From: Globodera rostochiensis
Lineage: Eukaryota; Nematoda; Chromadorea; Rhabditida; Heteroderidae
Assembly (NCBI GenBank): GCA_018350325.1
Contig: JAEVLN010000016.1
Span: 1,579,128-1,606,354 of the forward strand
Direction of reading: 5' to 3'
Length of the DNA: 27,227 bases
Shown here piece by piece: positions 18,379 through 27,073 of the stretch. The notes under the pieces were generated by a model. That model was not told where the DNA came from, did not search any database, and worked only from the letters and a program-made list of their open reading frames with translations. Position 1 is the stretch's first letter; each line of letters starts with the position of its first letter. The position numbers and the translations under genes are program-made.

Positions 18379-18585
18379 ATAGAGCATTTTTATGCAAAAT
18401 GGATCTTTTTCACAAAATATTTTACAAATTTATTAAGAGGCCAGCCAACGAGTGACCACGTATATTACTATTGCACGATCCACAACAGGAATGTTAGTTA
18501 CAAAAAAAAACAAAAAATTAATTTTAAAATGTTAAAAATTAAAGAAAATCTTTCTACAAATCACAGATTAAAAAACAAACAATAA
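18379..18585 (+). CDS. Open frame of 68 codons, unknown
   Basis: The frame has no ATG at its start. Its GC-richer middle (18430-18490) reads LLRGQPTSDHVYYYCTIHNR; the flanks are lysine- and phenylalanine-rich translations of A/T runs. It lies about 100 bp after the frame ending at 18283, on the same strand in a different phase. It might be a second exon of the same decayed gene, but no clean splice sites link them. Confidence 0.15.
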   Translation: MEHFYAKWIFFTKYFTNLLRGQPTSDHVYYYCTIHNRNVSYKKKQKINFKMLKIKENLSTNHRLKNKQ

Positions 18586-19497
18586 ATAGAAGGTTGAAAA
18601 TAAACTAAAAAAATAATCGAATTAACCGATAATTTCGTAAAAAATCGAGAGCATAATGAACTAGTAAAATAATATCTTTATTTTCAAAAATATACAAGAT
18701 TTTAATGGCTCATTATAAAAAAACACTCCATTAGATTTACAATCAGAAACTCGTAATTCAACGACAAATACGGAGTATGGAGAACAATTCGGCAGTCAAC
18801 TTGTTATAATCGATTTAAATAAATTGTTTATTTCTCAAATTTTTGATAATTATTTTTTCATTACAACTAGGCTTACATTATATAATAAAAAACCCAATGC
18901 CTACAAAAAAACAATTAAAAATAATTTTTGATTGGATACCTAGTACCAAAGATTTGAAATCATGATAATAAATAATTAATCATTAATTCAGTTAAATATC
19001 ATTAAAACAGTAATATTGAAAAAAAATTATCGTTCTTTAGTTTAAATTAAATAAAATGATATAAATTACTATAAAAAATTTTCGCACAGTTGCACATGCG
19101 GAAAACATAACGTAAAAATAAATGAAATTAGCCGCATGCAGTTAAAAAATTAAAATTATTTTTGAAAGATATATTTCTAACTCTGTTTCAATACGGGAGA
19201 ACAACATTGATTTTAATTTAAAGTGATTACAGCAAAGTTCAAATTCTTGTGGGATTTAAATTAAGACATTAATTAAAATAACTTTTAACCCCTGAAATTA
19301 GGAAATAAATAAGAAAAGGATTGTATAACTTGAATATTTGAGCCATTTAAATTTTAATGCAATAAAAATAGCTCAAGCCTACCTAATTACCATCTCATTT
19401 TTATTCATTTGTGACTCGCAAAATGCATTGCATACATTTCTCAAATTTTTGCTTTATTCATACGCATTTTCCTAATTAATTTCATTTTATTTGCGGC
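18586..19497. other. AT-rich sequence, nothing assignable
   Basis: A weak GC patch at 18730-18805 is open in one + frame (QKLVIQRQIRSMENNSAV). No repeat or splice-flanked frame was found elsewhere. Confidence 0.45.
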
Positions 19498-19578
19498 ATG
19501 TCAGATTTAGCACCGCGTCTTATTAAAGAAAATAATAAAATGCAATTAAATGGTAGAATGCCAGCGCTAATTTATTGA
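19498..19578 (+). CDS. Small ORF of 26 codons with ATG
   Basis: ATG at 19498 begins MSDLAPRLIKENNKMQLNGR, ending MPALIY with a stop at 19576-19578. The composition is balanced and hydrophilic, unlike the A/T-run translations around it. Upstream stops bound it. It could be a micropeptide, a first exon (GTAGAA donor-like site inside) or chance. Confidence 0.2.
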   Translation: MSDLAPRLIKENNKMQLNGRMPALIY

Positions 19579-19667
19579 ATCTTGAGTTTAGCAAATACAA
19601 AAACAATTTAAATATATGCTTAAACACAGCGGCTCAAAAAACGAGATGTGTGCCAATAAATAGAGTG

Positions 19668-19736
19668 CGAGAGAATTAAACAAATTTCCTTTCTTTCTCT
19701 AACTTTCTCTCGTTTTGGCGTTCTCTCTCACCTTTT
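19668..19736. repeat. Pyrimidine-rich tract with inverted GAGA motifs
   Basis: CGAGAGAA at 19668-19675 is inverted at 19705-19712 (TTCTCTCG), and a second CTCTCTCA follows at 19732-19739. The + strand between is a long TTTC/CTCT polypyrimidine run. GAGA-type elements or a strong splice polypyrimidine tract are possible roles; neither is shown. Confidence 0.4.
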
Positions 19737-19739
19737 TTC

Positions 19740-20244
19740 AACAATAAAAAAAGCATCCCGCACTTCGAAAAAAAGAATTTTTGATTAAAAACACCGATTT
19801 GCCTAATTTTTTGCACAGAGCTTCTAAACACTATGCTCTTCATTTAATACGAATTTTATTTGTTTTTATACGAATTTTTTTCGAGTTATAGCTTAAAATG
19901 GGTATAATTTATTTTTTTACAGATATTATGGCAAAAAGGAAATAATTGTGCAAAAATAATCGACCTTTTTAATTACGGTTTTTGCGTTTCTTTTATTAAA
20001 TATTTTTTATATATAAAAAATAATTTATATCTCTAATTTACGTAGAAATTATTGCTTATTTTAAATAAACAGCTTTTAATGTGTGAAACAAGTAGTTTTT
20101 ATTATCCAAAATAAAGGAACCGTTCATTTAGACGAAAAAACCAGAAGTACATGGTTATTCCTGCATATTTTTAAAATATTGTTCGTTTATTATGAACTAA
20201 TTCACACTATTTAATCATATCATTAAATTTTCAGAGTGATCATC
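19740..20244. other. AT-rich lead-in to the satellite
   Basis: A 44-codon + frame at 20080-20214, including QNKGTVHLDEKTRSTWLFLH, ends 30 bp before the satellite. It has no ATG and no splice support. The rest is A/T-rich. Confidence 0.4.
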
Positions 20245-21022
20245 TCTAACCGTCTGACTCTCTCTTTTTAGCACACTATTTTTTAAAAAAATAAAATGTT
20301 CAATAATTAACTAAAAAATTATTAGATGAGGTGCGTTGATGACCAAATTACTCTAACCGCCTGACTCTCTTTTTTTAGCACACTATTTCTTCAAAAAATA
20401 AAATGTTCGAAAAAGCAACTAAAAAATTATTAGATGGGGTGCGTTGATGACCATATTACTCTAACCGTCTGACTCTCTCTTTTTAGCACACTATTTTTTA
20501 AAAAAATAAAATGTTCAAAAAGTAACTAAAAAATTTTAGATGGAGTGCGTTGAAGACCAAATTAGTCTAACCGTCTGACTCTCTCTTTTTAGCACACTAA
20601 ATCTTTAAAAAATAAAATGTTCAAAAAAGTAACTATAAAATTATTAGATGGGGTGCGTTGATGACCATATTACTCTAACCGTCTGACTCTCTCTTTTTAG
20701 CACACTATTTCTTCAAAAAATAAAATGTTCAAAAAAGTAACTAAAAAATTATTAGATCGGGTGCGTTGATGACCAAATTAATCTAGCCGTCTGACTCTCT
20801 CTTTTTAGCACACTATTTCTTCAAAATAAAATGTTCAAAAAAGTAACTAAAAAATTATTAGATGGTGTGCGTTGATGACCAAATTACTCTAACCGTCTGA
20901 CTCTCTCTTTTTAGCACACTATTTCTTCAAAAAATAAAATGTTCAAAAAGTAACTAAAAAATTATTAGATGGGCTGTGTTGATGTCCAAATCACTCTCGT
21001 CGTCTGATTCTCTCTTTTAAGG
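20245..21022 (+). repeat. 107-bp satellite, about 7.3 tandem units
   Basis: Units start (TCTAACCGTCTGACTCTC and variants) at 20245, 20352, 20460, 20566, 20674, 20782, 20888 and 20995, a period of 106-108 bp. Each full unit runs through CTCTCTTTTTAGCACACTAT, AATAAAATGTTC, ACTAAAAAATTATTAGATGG and GTGCGTTGATGACCA. The last unit is partial and diverged (TTTTAAGG replaces TTTTTAGC). Units 2 and 4 end their spacer with ACCATATTAC, the others mostly ACCAAATTAC, hinting at a higher-order duplication. The period is not a multiple of three, so it is not coding. Each full unit holds branch-point-like CTAAC and CTGAC, a pyrimidine tract and TTTTTAG. Confidence 0.95.
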
Positions 21023-21584
21023 CAATTGATTACCTCAAATTATTAATCATGAATCCCAAATATAAAAAAAATGAAGAAACTTTTATTTCAAATAATGACA
21101 AACTATGTTTTCCACTTTTTAATAACTAGAATATATATAACTTACATTCGAAAATTGAAATAATTGTAAACAAATAAGAACCCATTTTAAAAATTAGCAT
21201 TTAAAAAATATACCTATGTAAATAAATCGAAAGGGAAAATTAATTTTATAAACTAACATTTCGATTAGTCATTCAACAAATAAAATCAGGAAATAAAAAG
21301 TTTTGGCGTAACTCCCAAGAATAGACTTTTTAAGGGTTTCATTCATGCATGTCCTCTATTAAATCAGTATGAAATGTTTTAAAAGCTTTTTTTCAAATAG
21401 TTAGACGTCGTAAACAAAGTTAAAATGCATGTTTTATTTATACTTTATGAAAAAACTATTGGTTTTTAATTGAAATGATTTATTAGTTTCAGAATAGGAA
21501 TTAAATTTTTTTTCGTGAAAAAATTCAATGAAAGGTTAATATTTTTTAACATTTAGCTGTTGTTAAGAATTTTAAAAATATTAA
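21023..21584. other. AT-rich sequence, nothing assignable
   Basis: No repeat unit of the satellite persists past 21022, and no GC island is present before 21600. Confidence 0.5.
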
Positions 21585-21634
21585 AACTGGTTTCCGTTCC
21601 TTTTCATTGAATTTTTTATGACTTTTGATTGTAC

Positions 21635-21734
21635 CAAACTCCTTGTACTTCGGCTTCAGGTCCTCCAGGAAGTAGGGCGTGAAAAAGCTGTTTTTGATCG
21701 TATTTTTGGTAATTGTTTTGAAGATGTTGCTGTT
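21635..21734 (-). CDS. Candidate internal exon (100 nt), strongly GC3-biased, unknown product
   Basis: On the - strand the exon follows CAATTTAG and ends before a GTACAA donor. It reads NSNIFKTITKNTIKNSFFTP and continues YFLEDLKPKYKEF. Fifteen consecutive codons (from FTPYF to KYKE) end in G or C, a striking bias in this A/T-rich DNA. The + strand of the same bases is also open: an ATG frame at 21618-21743 starts MTFDCTKLLVLRLQVLQEVG, and another frame contains GPPG (21659-21670). The strand is therefore undecided. Codon bias favours the -, context with the downstream AAA/M41-like islands favours the +. No family is recognised for the - reading. Confidence 0.35.
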
Positions 21735-21743
21735 CTAAATTGA

Positions 21744-22323
21744 TTTTTTATAAAACGAGGGTTTATGAATTAGCAATATTTTATTCATATGTAATAATTG
21801 ATGATGAGAGCGAGTCTGATATTTTGTGTGTTGATTTAATCTTTTAGTTTTCAAATGACACTTAACATACAACGAGCAAAATCCTAACTCTTTGAGTAAA
21901 ACAATTATTCTTGAAATTCACAAAATAGCAAATGGTTAAGTTAACCAATAACTCTATTTTGAGTAATATTTCAATTTGACAAATTTATAGATTCAATTTT
22001 TAAAATGTTTTTAAAAAAAGAATGTAAAAACTGAGCAGCTAAGACGTACTGATCAATAATAAATAAATCAATTAAGAATTTTATTATCCTTTTTTAAATA
22101 AAAGTTTTTTATTATTTATTTAATTAGTGAGTTTGATAATTTAAATTATTATTCCAAACGTATTTCGGTATACTGAGTTTTCATAAATTAGATTTGAGTC
22201 ATTTTAATATATTTATGTTAAAAATATTTATACGAATAAATTTAATTGAAGTCTAGATTGGCGTCAATTTTGTTTTCTTAAACTAACAAAAATTTGTTTA
22301 TAATTATTTAAATAATATATTAT
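21744..22323. other. AT-rich sequence, nothing assignable
   Basis: No island, repeat or splice-flanked frame stands out between the 21.6-kb island and the next one at 22324. Confidence 0.45.
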
Positions 22324-22326
22324 TGA

Positions 22327-22398
22327 AGCAGAAGCATCTTCAATCAACTCTTCGGCAGCAGACGAAACGGACCTGAATTGATCTCAGGAGACCCTTAG
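22327..22398 (+). pseudogene. GC island, possible AAA-domain fragment (NQL)
   Basis: After a stop at 22324-22326 one + frame reads SRSIFNQLFGSRRNGPELIS and stops at 22396-22398. IFNQLF resembles the (T)LNQLL segment of FtsH-type AAA domains, but the similarity is a few residues only. The other two frames are also open across most of the island. It is listed because of its place in the ordered series of islands that leads to HEAGHA. Confidence 0.15.
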
Positions 22399-22521
22399 TA
22401 ATAAGAAATTCAATAATATTTGAAAAAACCAAGGTTATAAATACAGTGTGCAATAACATTAAATCAAGATTTTTTTCTATGATTTTTTTCTTACTTATTT
22501 TTACATCTATTCCTGTTCCAG

Positions 22522-22575
22522 ATAAGCCAAAACGAAAACGACGCGACAAACTACGATAAACTAAATGTAAATTGA
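22522..22575 (+). CDS. Candidate exon after a strong acceptor; ATN or basic-tail reading
   Basis: The acceptor TCTATTCCTGTTCCAG (ending 22521) is the best polypyrimidine splice site in this part of the window. One frame reads ISQNENDATNYDKLNVN with a stop at 22573-22575; its ATN-x3-L resembles the ATNRPDxLD block of AAA domains. A second frame reads KPKRKRRDKLR and stops at 22557-22559, like a basic nuclear-localisation tail. The sequence alone does not decide between them. Confidence 0.3.
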   Translation: MSQNENDATNYDKLNVN

Positions 22576-22719
22576 TAAACTGTACTACAAAAACTAAAGT
22601 AACTGTAAGATAAATATATACAAAGTCACAACTCCGAGTTTAATATTAAAATCTTTAGAATAAAATCTAAAATTTACTACTTCAAATAAATTGTTAAAAA
22701 CAACAAAATATAAAACTAA

Positions 22720-22812
22720 AAAAGACTTCGAATAGTTTTGCGACCGGGATGTGCCCAGGAATTTCGGAAACAACGGACGGTTTTGAATTATATATTACAA
22801 AAATATCAATAA
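22720..22812 (+). pseudogene. GC island with LRPG, possible AAA second-region-of-homology fragment
   Basis: The + frame from 22720 reads KRLRIVLRPGCAQEFRKQRT and then VLNYILQKYQ, with a stop at 22810-22812. LRPG at 22738-22749 matches the LLRPGRFDR element of FtsH-type AAA domains, but the following RFDR is not present. The other two frames are also open, so four residues are the only support. Confidence 0.2.
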
Positions 22813-22970
22813 ATGTTACTAGATAATTATTATCAAATTATAGAAATAAAGTATATGTAAATAATAAACAACTAATCATTTTAGATTAATAATAATTTAA
22901 ATATATGTCGCCTAAGCAATATATTGGAAAGGAATATGAAGAAAGAGGCATTTTTGTGATGACTTTTTAG

Positions 22971-23004
22971 CCTTGCCGCTATAGTGCTCGAAATAAAATG
23001 TTAG
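22971..23004 (+). pseudogene. Short exon-like stretch LAAIVLE after TTTTTAG
   Basis: The acceptor GATGACTTTTTAG ends at 22970. The frame then reads LAAIVLEIKC and stops at 23002-23004. It resembles the DLANLVNEAAL helix that follows the AAA core in FtsH-type proteases. It is very short, and the resemblance is suggestive only. Confidence 0.15.
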
Positions 23005-23611
23005 AATAAAATGTGTTCAATGTAAGAAACTGAACATTTTCCTCTCTTTAAGTTAGCTTTAATTAAATAACTAATGAAGATGAAATTTCCAAAACAATAA
23101 ATTGGCTGAAGCCCCGCAACTAATAAAATGGAAAGGATAATTGGACTATACTCGCAAAATTAAATAAAATCCAAAAATTATTTTAACATATTTAAGTATA
23201 TAAACAAAATTTTTGCTTAATCCAAAGGAAAAAACAAACAAATAAATAAAAACTATCAATTAAAACTTAATCGCTAAATTATAAATAATTCATAATTAAG
23301 TCAGAAGATTAAAAGAGAAATGATTAAATCCACTTCAGCACTTATCTTATATTTCAAATAAAAAATCATTAAAAATAAATTGAATTTAACATGCAACCCG
23401 GCAGTAATGCTTCATTTCAAATTAAGAGCAAAAAGTTATTTTTTTTAAAGTGAAATATGAAGCCCATATTGTATTTTAGAACTAATAAAAATAACAAAAA
23501 CAAATTATATAAAGTAAAAGAGAGTTAGGGAAAAGCAATCAATTATAACAATTTAATTTTACATTGAAATTCTCTCGCATATTTATTTTAAATACTTCCT
23601 CTTTCTAAAAG

Positions 23612-23700
23612 GGCGCTGAATTGGACGAACGACTAATACGCGTACAGCGTACCATGAGGCTGGGCATGCCATCGCAAGCTACATGCTGCTCAAGTCACGC
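23612..23700 (+). pseudogene. M41 (FtsH/AFG3/YME1-type) metalloprotease fragment with HEAGH zinc site
   Basis: The island encodes TAYHEAGHAIASYMLLK at 23644-23694. HEAGH (23653-23667) is the zinc-binding HExxH signature of M41 ATP-dependent proteases, and TAYHEAGHAI matches their consensus around it. Known members are membrane-bound AAA proteases of mitochondria, plastids and bacteria. The stretch just before, in another frame, reads GAELDERLIR (23612-23641) and fits the charged segment that normally precedes TAYHEAGHA, so the two halves look joined by a frameshift of two extra or one missing base near 23642. A pyrimidine-rich acceptor CTCTTTCTAAAAG ends at 23611. The AAA core and the rest of the protease are not contiguous, so this is either one exon of a finely split gene or a relic. 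A sequencing error could explain the shift. Confidence 0.5.
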
Positions 23701-24480
23701 ATTCTGATGCAATTTCAAATATTATCTGAATCTATGCAATTAATGCTAAAAAAAAGTTTTATCTTAGAATATGTTAAAATCTAAAAACAAAAATATTTCT
23801 TGAGTTAACGTTTAAATTAAAAGTAAAAAGGAATCATTATAAAATTTACAAAAATAAAATAGATTGACAGGCTTAAATTATTTTAATGGGTTTAAATAAA
23901 ATTTCTCGCGTGAATAAAAATGCTCGAAATATTTACCCCATTTTTGTATAATTGAAATAAACTAAATACGCGATATTTTCAAAAAGTTAACATTTTCTGG
24001 TACCAATTAACATATTACTACAAAATTATTGTTAACATTAAATTATACCTAAATTATTATTTTATTTATTACTTGTTTTACCAAAAATTCTAAATATAAA
24101 AATATTTATTAAAAAAGGATTTGAGAAATTTATGGGAGGAATAAAATAAAAAATTTCTACATTGATTGGCATATAGGTAGGCATCTAACCCATGGCACTA
24201 ATAACAAAAACAAAATTATTGGTTAATATTAATGAACTATTCTAAGAATGGCGATTTATACATATTATTATACATTATATATAATCCAAGTCGTAAAGGC
24301 TGACTAAACTTGCAATTTAGATAAAGTTCACCAAAAAGAGAATATTACTAATTATCCAAATAAAATGTTTTTTATGTATTATAAATTCTCTTCAAGTGTA
24401 ACTTTTAAATAAAGTATTTGAAGTATTTTATTTTGTACTTATAAAGAAATCATTTAATGGACCTTTATTCATCATTTTGA
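23701..24480. other. AT-rich sequence; includes dispersed repeat copy 2
   Basis: There is no exon-like island. A copy of the repeat at 15373-15440 lies at 24102-24168. Confidence 0.45.
24102..24168 (+). repeat. Dispersed 67-bp repeat, copy 2
   Basis: It shares ATATTTATTAAAAAAG and GGAGGAATAAAATAAAAAAT with 15373-15440, with a few substitutions and small indels between them. Confidence 0.5.
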
Positions 24481-24528
24481 GATGAGCTTCTCCAAGCCGT
24501 CCAACGCGGCGCGGGTCTAATTGAGTGA
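24481..24528 (+). other. GC-rich island, possible exon piece
   Basis: GCCGTCCAACGCGGCGCGGG is one of the most GC-rich spots in the desert. One frame reads DELLQAVQRGAGLIE between stops at 24478-24480 and 24526-24528. It has a distant resemblance to the QLL...GGRxAEE segment of M41 domains. The other frames are open too. Confidence 0.2.
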
Positions 24529-24723
24529 TCTTTTTGAGAATTTAAATTTAGAAATTTTCTGCAAAAAAAATTTAATAATATTTTTTAGTAACTTTCTCGT
24601 ACTGCTTGCAACTTTCCAGCAAAATTCCACAGCCAATTTTAACCATTTACAGACTTGCATATCTTAATTTAAATTATACTTTATCATATTAAAAAATATA
24701 TGAGCTCCTTTAAATTTCATAAC

Positions 24724-24974
24724 AAATTGTTATTATTTATTAGCCTTTAATTGGGGTTTTCATTTTGTTTGAATAAATATTTTTAATTAATCATTTTTCT
24801 GTATTTTGTAAATTTTACAATACGGCTATTATGTGAGTCTCTACAAAATACTGTTTTTGATTAATTAACAGTTACAAAATTGTTGATTATTTGTTAGCCT
24901 TTATCGGGGTTTGAAGTTTTTTCCTGAATATTAGAATAAAAATTTTAAATAATTAATCATTTTTTCTGTATATA
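24724..24974 (+). repeat. Diverged tandem duplication, period about 153 bp
   Basis: AAATTGTT.ATTATTT.TTAGCCTTTA...GGGGTTT...ATTAATCATTTTTTCTGTAT occurs at 24724-24806 and again at 24877-24974, with indels in the middle. The second copy runs into the TCTTTCAG acceptor of the following exon candidate. The duplication may therefore have arisen inside an intron. Confidence 0.65.
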
Positions 24975-24984
24975 AATCTTTCAG

Positions 24985-25104
24985 ATCAATTGGATATACC
25001 AAAGTGAGATGAGAAAGTATGTCACGGACACATGGCGGCAAACACATAAGATCGCAAGCCGAACGACAAATTACTTAACTATCTCCATCTTATATAATAT
25101 TTAA
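24985..25104 (+). CDS. Candidate exon after TCTTTCAG, unknown or M41-like
   Basis: The acceptor TATATAAATCTTTCAG ends at 24984. The frame is open for 39 codons to a stop at 25102-25104, including RKYVTDTWRQTHKIASRTTN. Both other frames close early, so this frame is better supported than most islands. THKIASRTTNY is weakly reminiscent of the ATKIAxxMVTxF helix of M41 proteases, and it lies 1.3 kb downstream of HEAGH on the same strand, the correct order. A GTGAGA donor-like site lies near 25002, so the exon could be much shorter. Confidence 0.35.
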   Translation: MNWIYQSEMRKYVTDTWRQTHKIASRTTNYLTISILYNI

Positions 25105-26979
25105 ACCAAAGCAAAATGCAATGTGTAAAAATTTGGATGATCTGAGTTAAGTTGAACTTATTGTAAAGTTATGAGAGCGCGCATCTTTACTTAATTGCTT
25201 TCCATTTAATTTTTAAAAAATTTACGGCGGAGATAAATAAAAAACCGTACGCGAGCTCTTTAAAATTTTTAGCATAATTTTACTTTTAATAGGAATTATA
25301 AAATTACTATATAGATTTCTATACATTATGTCTAAATAGGAAAACTTTATAATGTATGCAAAAATCACATAGAAAATACGTTATAGAATAGCTGATGATG
25401 CTTAACTAAGCAACCCAATTGAATGCGGTGGAATAGAATACGTTTTAAAATTAATTAAGAATCTATAGAACAAATTTCAATAGTATTTAACCCAACAAAA
25501 AATAAAAAATACAAACTAGTTTTAACGCATAAATAATATTTAAACTCTAAATATAATCTACTTCCGAATAATATAAAATAACATAATTAATAAACACAAA
25601 GCCTTCTATTCTCCTCGCCAAATGAATCAGTTTTTGTTCCATTTTTCCTTTAAATTTTTATATGAAAAATGCATTCTTACATACTTAAATTAACATTGAT
25701 AAATAAATAAATAAATTAGTCATTTTAATATTATGAAATTGGTATATAACAAAAAAATCAAATATCCAATTACTAAAATGAAAAATTAATGCTACTTTTA
25801 GTCTATAAAAAAATCAAAAGCAATTAAATTTAAAACGAATTCCATTAAAACTATAAACAGGCTTAAACGAATTTGCTTGTACTTTGGTTTTTTTATAATT
25901 AAAAAATTTAATATTTATAAATTTGTTGGGCAACTTAAAAAGACAATTTAATTGAACATACTTTTAAATATTTTAATTAGATATATTGAAAAACCGTATA
26001 ATTTTATTCTGTTTGCGTAATCTATATTATTATTTATAAAATTAAATCAAATGCATTTGACTTTATATTTATATATTTTTTATCGATACATTACCAAGAC
26101 AACATTTGTTGATATTATTTAATAAAGATGATTTTTTATATCAGTTAAAACGTATATTTTAATGTTGGGCAATAAATTATGGTTTTATAATTTAATGAAA
26201 ACCAATTAGCGAACATAGTTGCCGTATATTAGAATATGTTCATTTAAATTATAATTTTATTTTCAATTTTTTTTCTTGAAAACTATGCACATAAAAATAT
26301 TGAGTTTATGAACAAATTATTATTCCTTGATTGTATAATTTATTTGATTTTTAAAAAATTTATTCTTTGATTTTATTTATTATCTTGGCCAAATGTTATC
26401 ATTCGTTGTACAATGTTGCTTAATATTTTCAATTTGCGGAGTAATTGACACGCTCAGAGCAAATAATATTACTTTTTTTAAAACTATTTTTTAATTAAAC
26501 GTGTTCCTTTTAGTGGTAAAATAAGCTGCAATGCTATTTTTATATAATGTTTATATTTTAAAATGCTAATATTTATTAAATTTTGACTTGTTTTTGGTTC
26601 GTTGTTTTAGTTAAAATTTTTATAAAGCTTGAATAGGTAAACAGTGTTTGATAAAAATATGTTTTTATTATGTCATTATTATTATATGTTGGGTTTATTA
26701 AATTTTTTTTTAAACGTTTTTTATTAATTATTGAATCAATATCATCCACTTTGAGTCAGTATTTTCTTATCCTGGCGCAATTCGTACACGTTTAGATGCT
26801 TTCATCACATGCCCTTATTATTCAGAATTTCTACATCTTCCGACTTTATATAACTGAATTAATTTTTACGTAAAACGTCTTCCATTAAGTTTATATGTTA
26901 TTAAACTAAAATCTCTAAAACTAGTATTTTTGGTTACTTCATTAAACAATTAGAGATTTGATATTTTATTTAGACAATA
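25105..26979. other. AT-rich sequence, nothing assignable
   Basis: A few small GC patches (25225-25255; 26745-26840) have no splice-flanked frame. Tandem AAAT runs occur near 25700-25715. A 13-bp match to a conserved large-subunit rRNA segment on the - strand at 26792-26804 is treated as a finding, not a gene. Confidence 0.45.
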
Positions 26980-27073
26980 TTAGTTTTTAATCAAGAGAGA
27001 TGTGTTAATATGTCCTGTGGGATGTTGACATTTCTCACAACGCCTTGACACTGTTCTTTCAAATAACTTTTTT
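26980..27073 (-). CDS. Small open frame with CxxC motif, unknown
   Basis: On the - strand the frame reads LFERTVSRRCEKCQHPTGHI, then NTSLLIKN and a stop at 26980-26982. The CEKC with two following histidines resembles a short zinc-binding knuckle. It has no ATG and is bounded by an upstream in-frame stop near 27078. It may be an exon or a transposase remnant. At under 32 codons, chance is quite possible. Confidence 0.2.
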
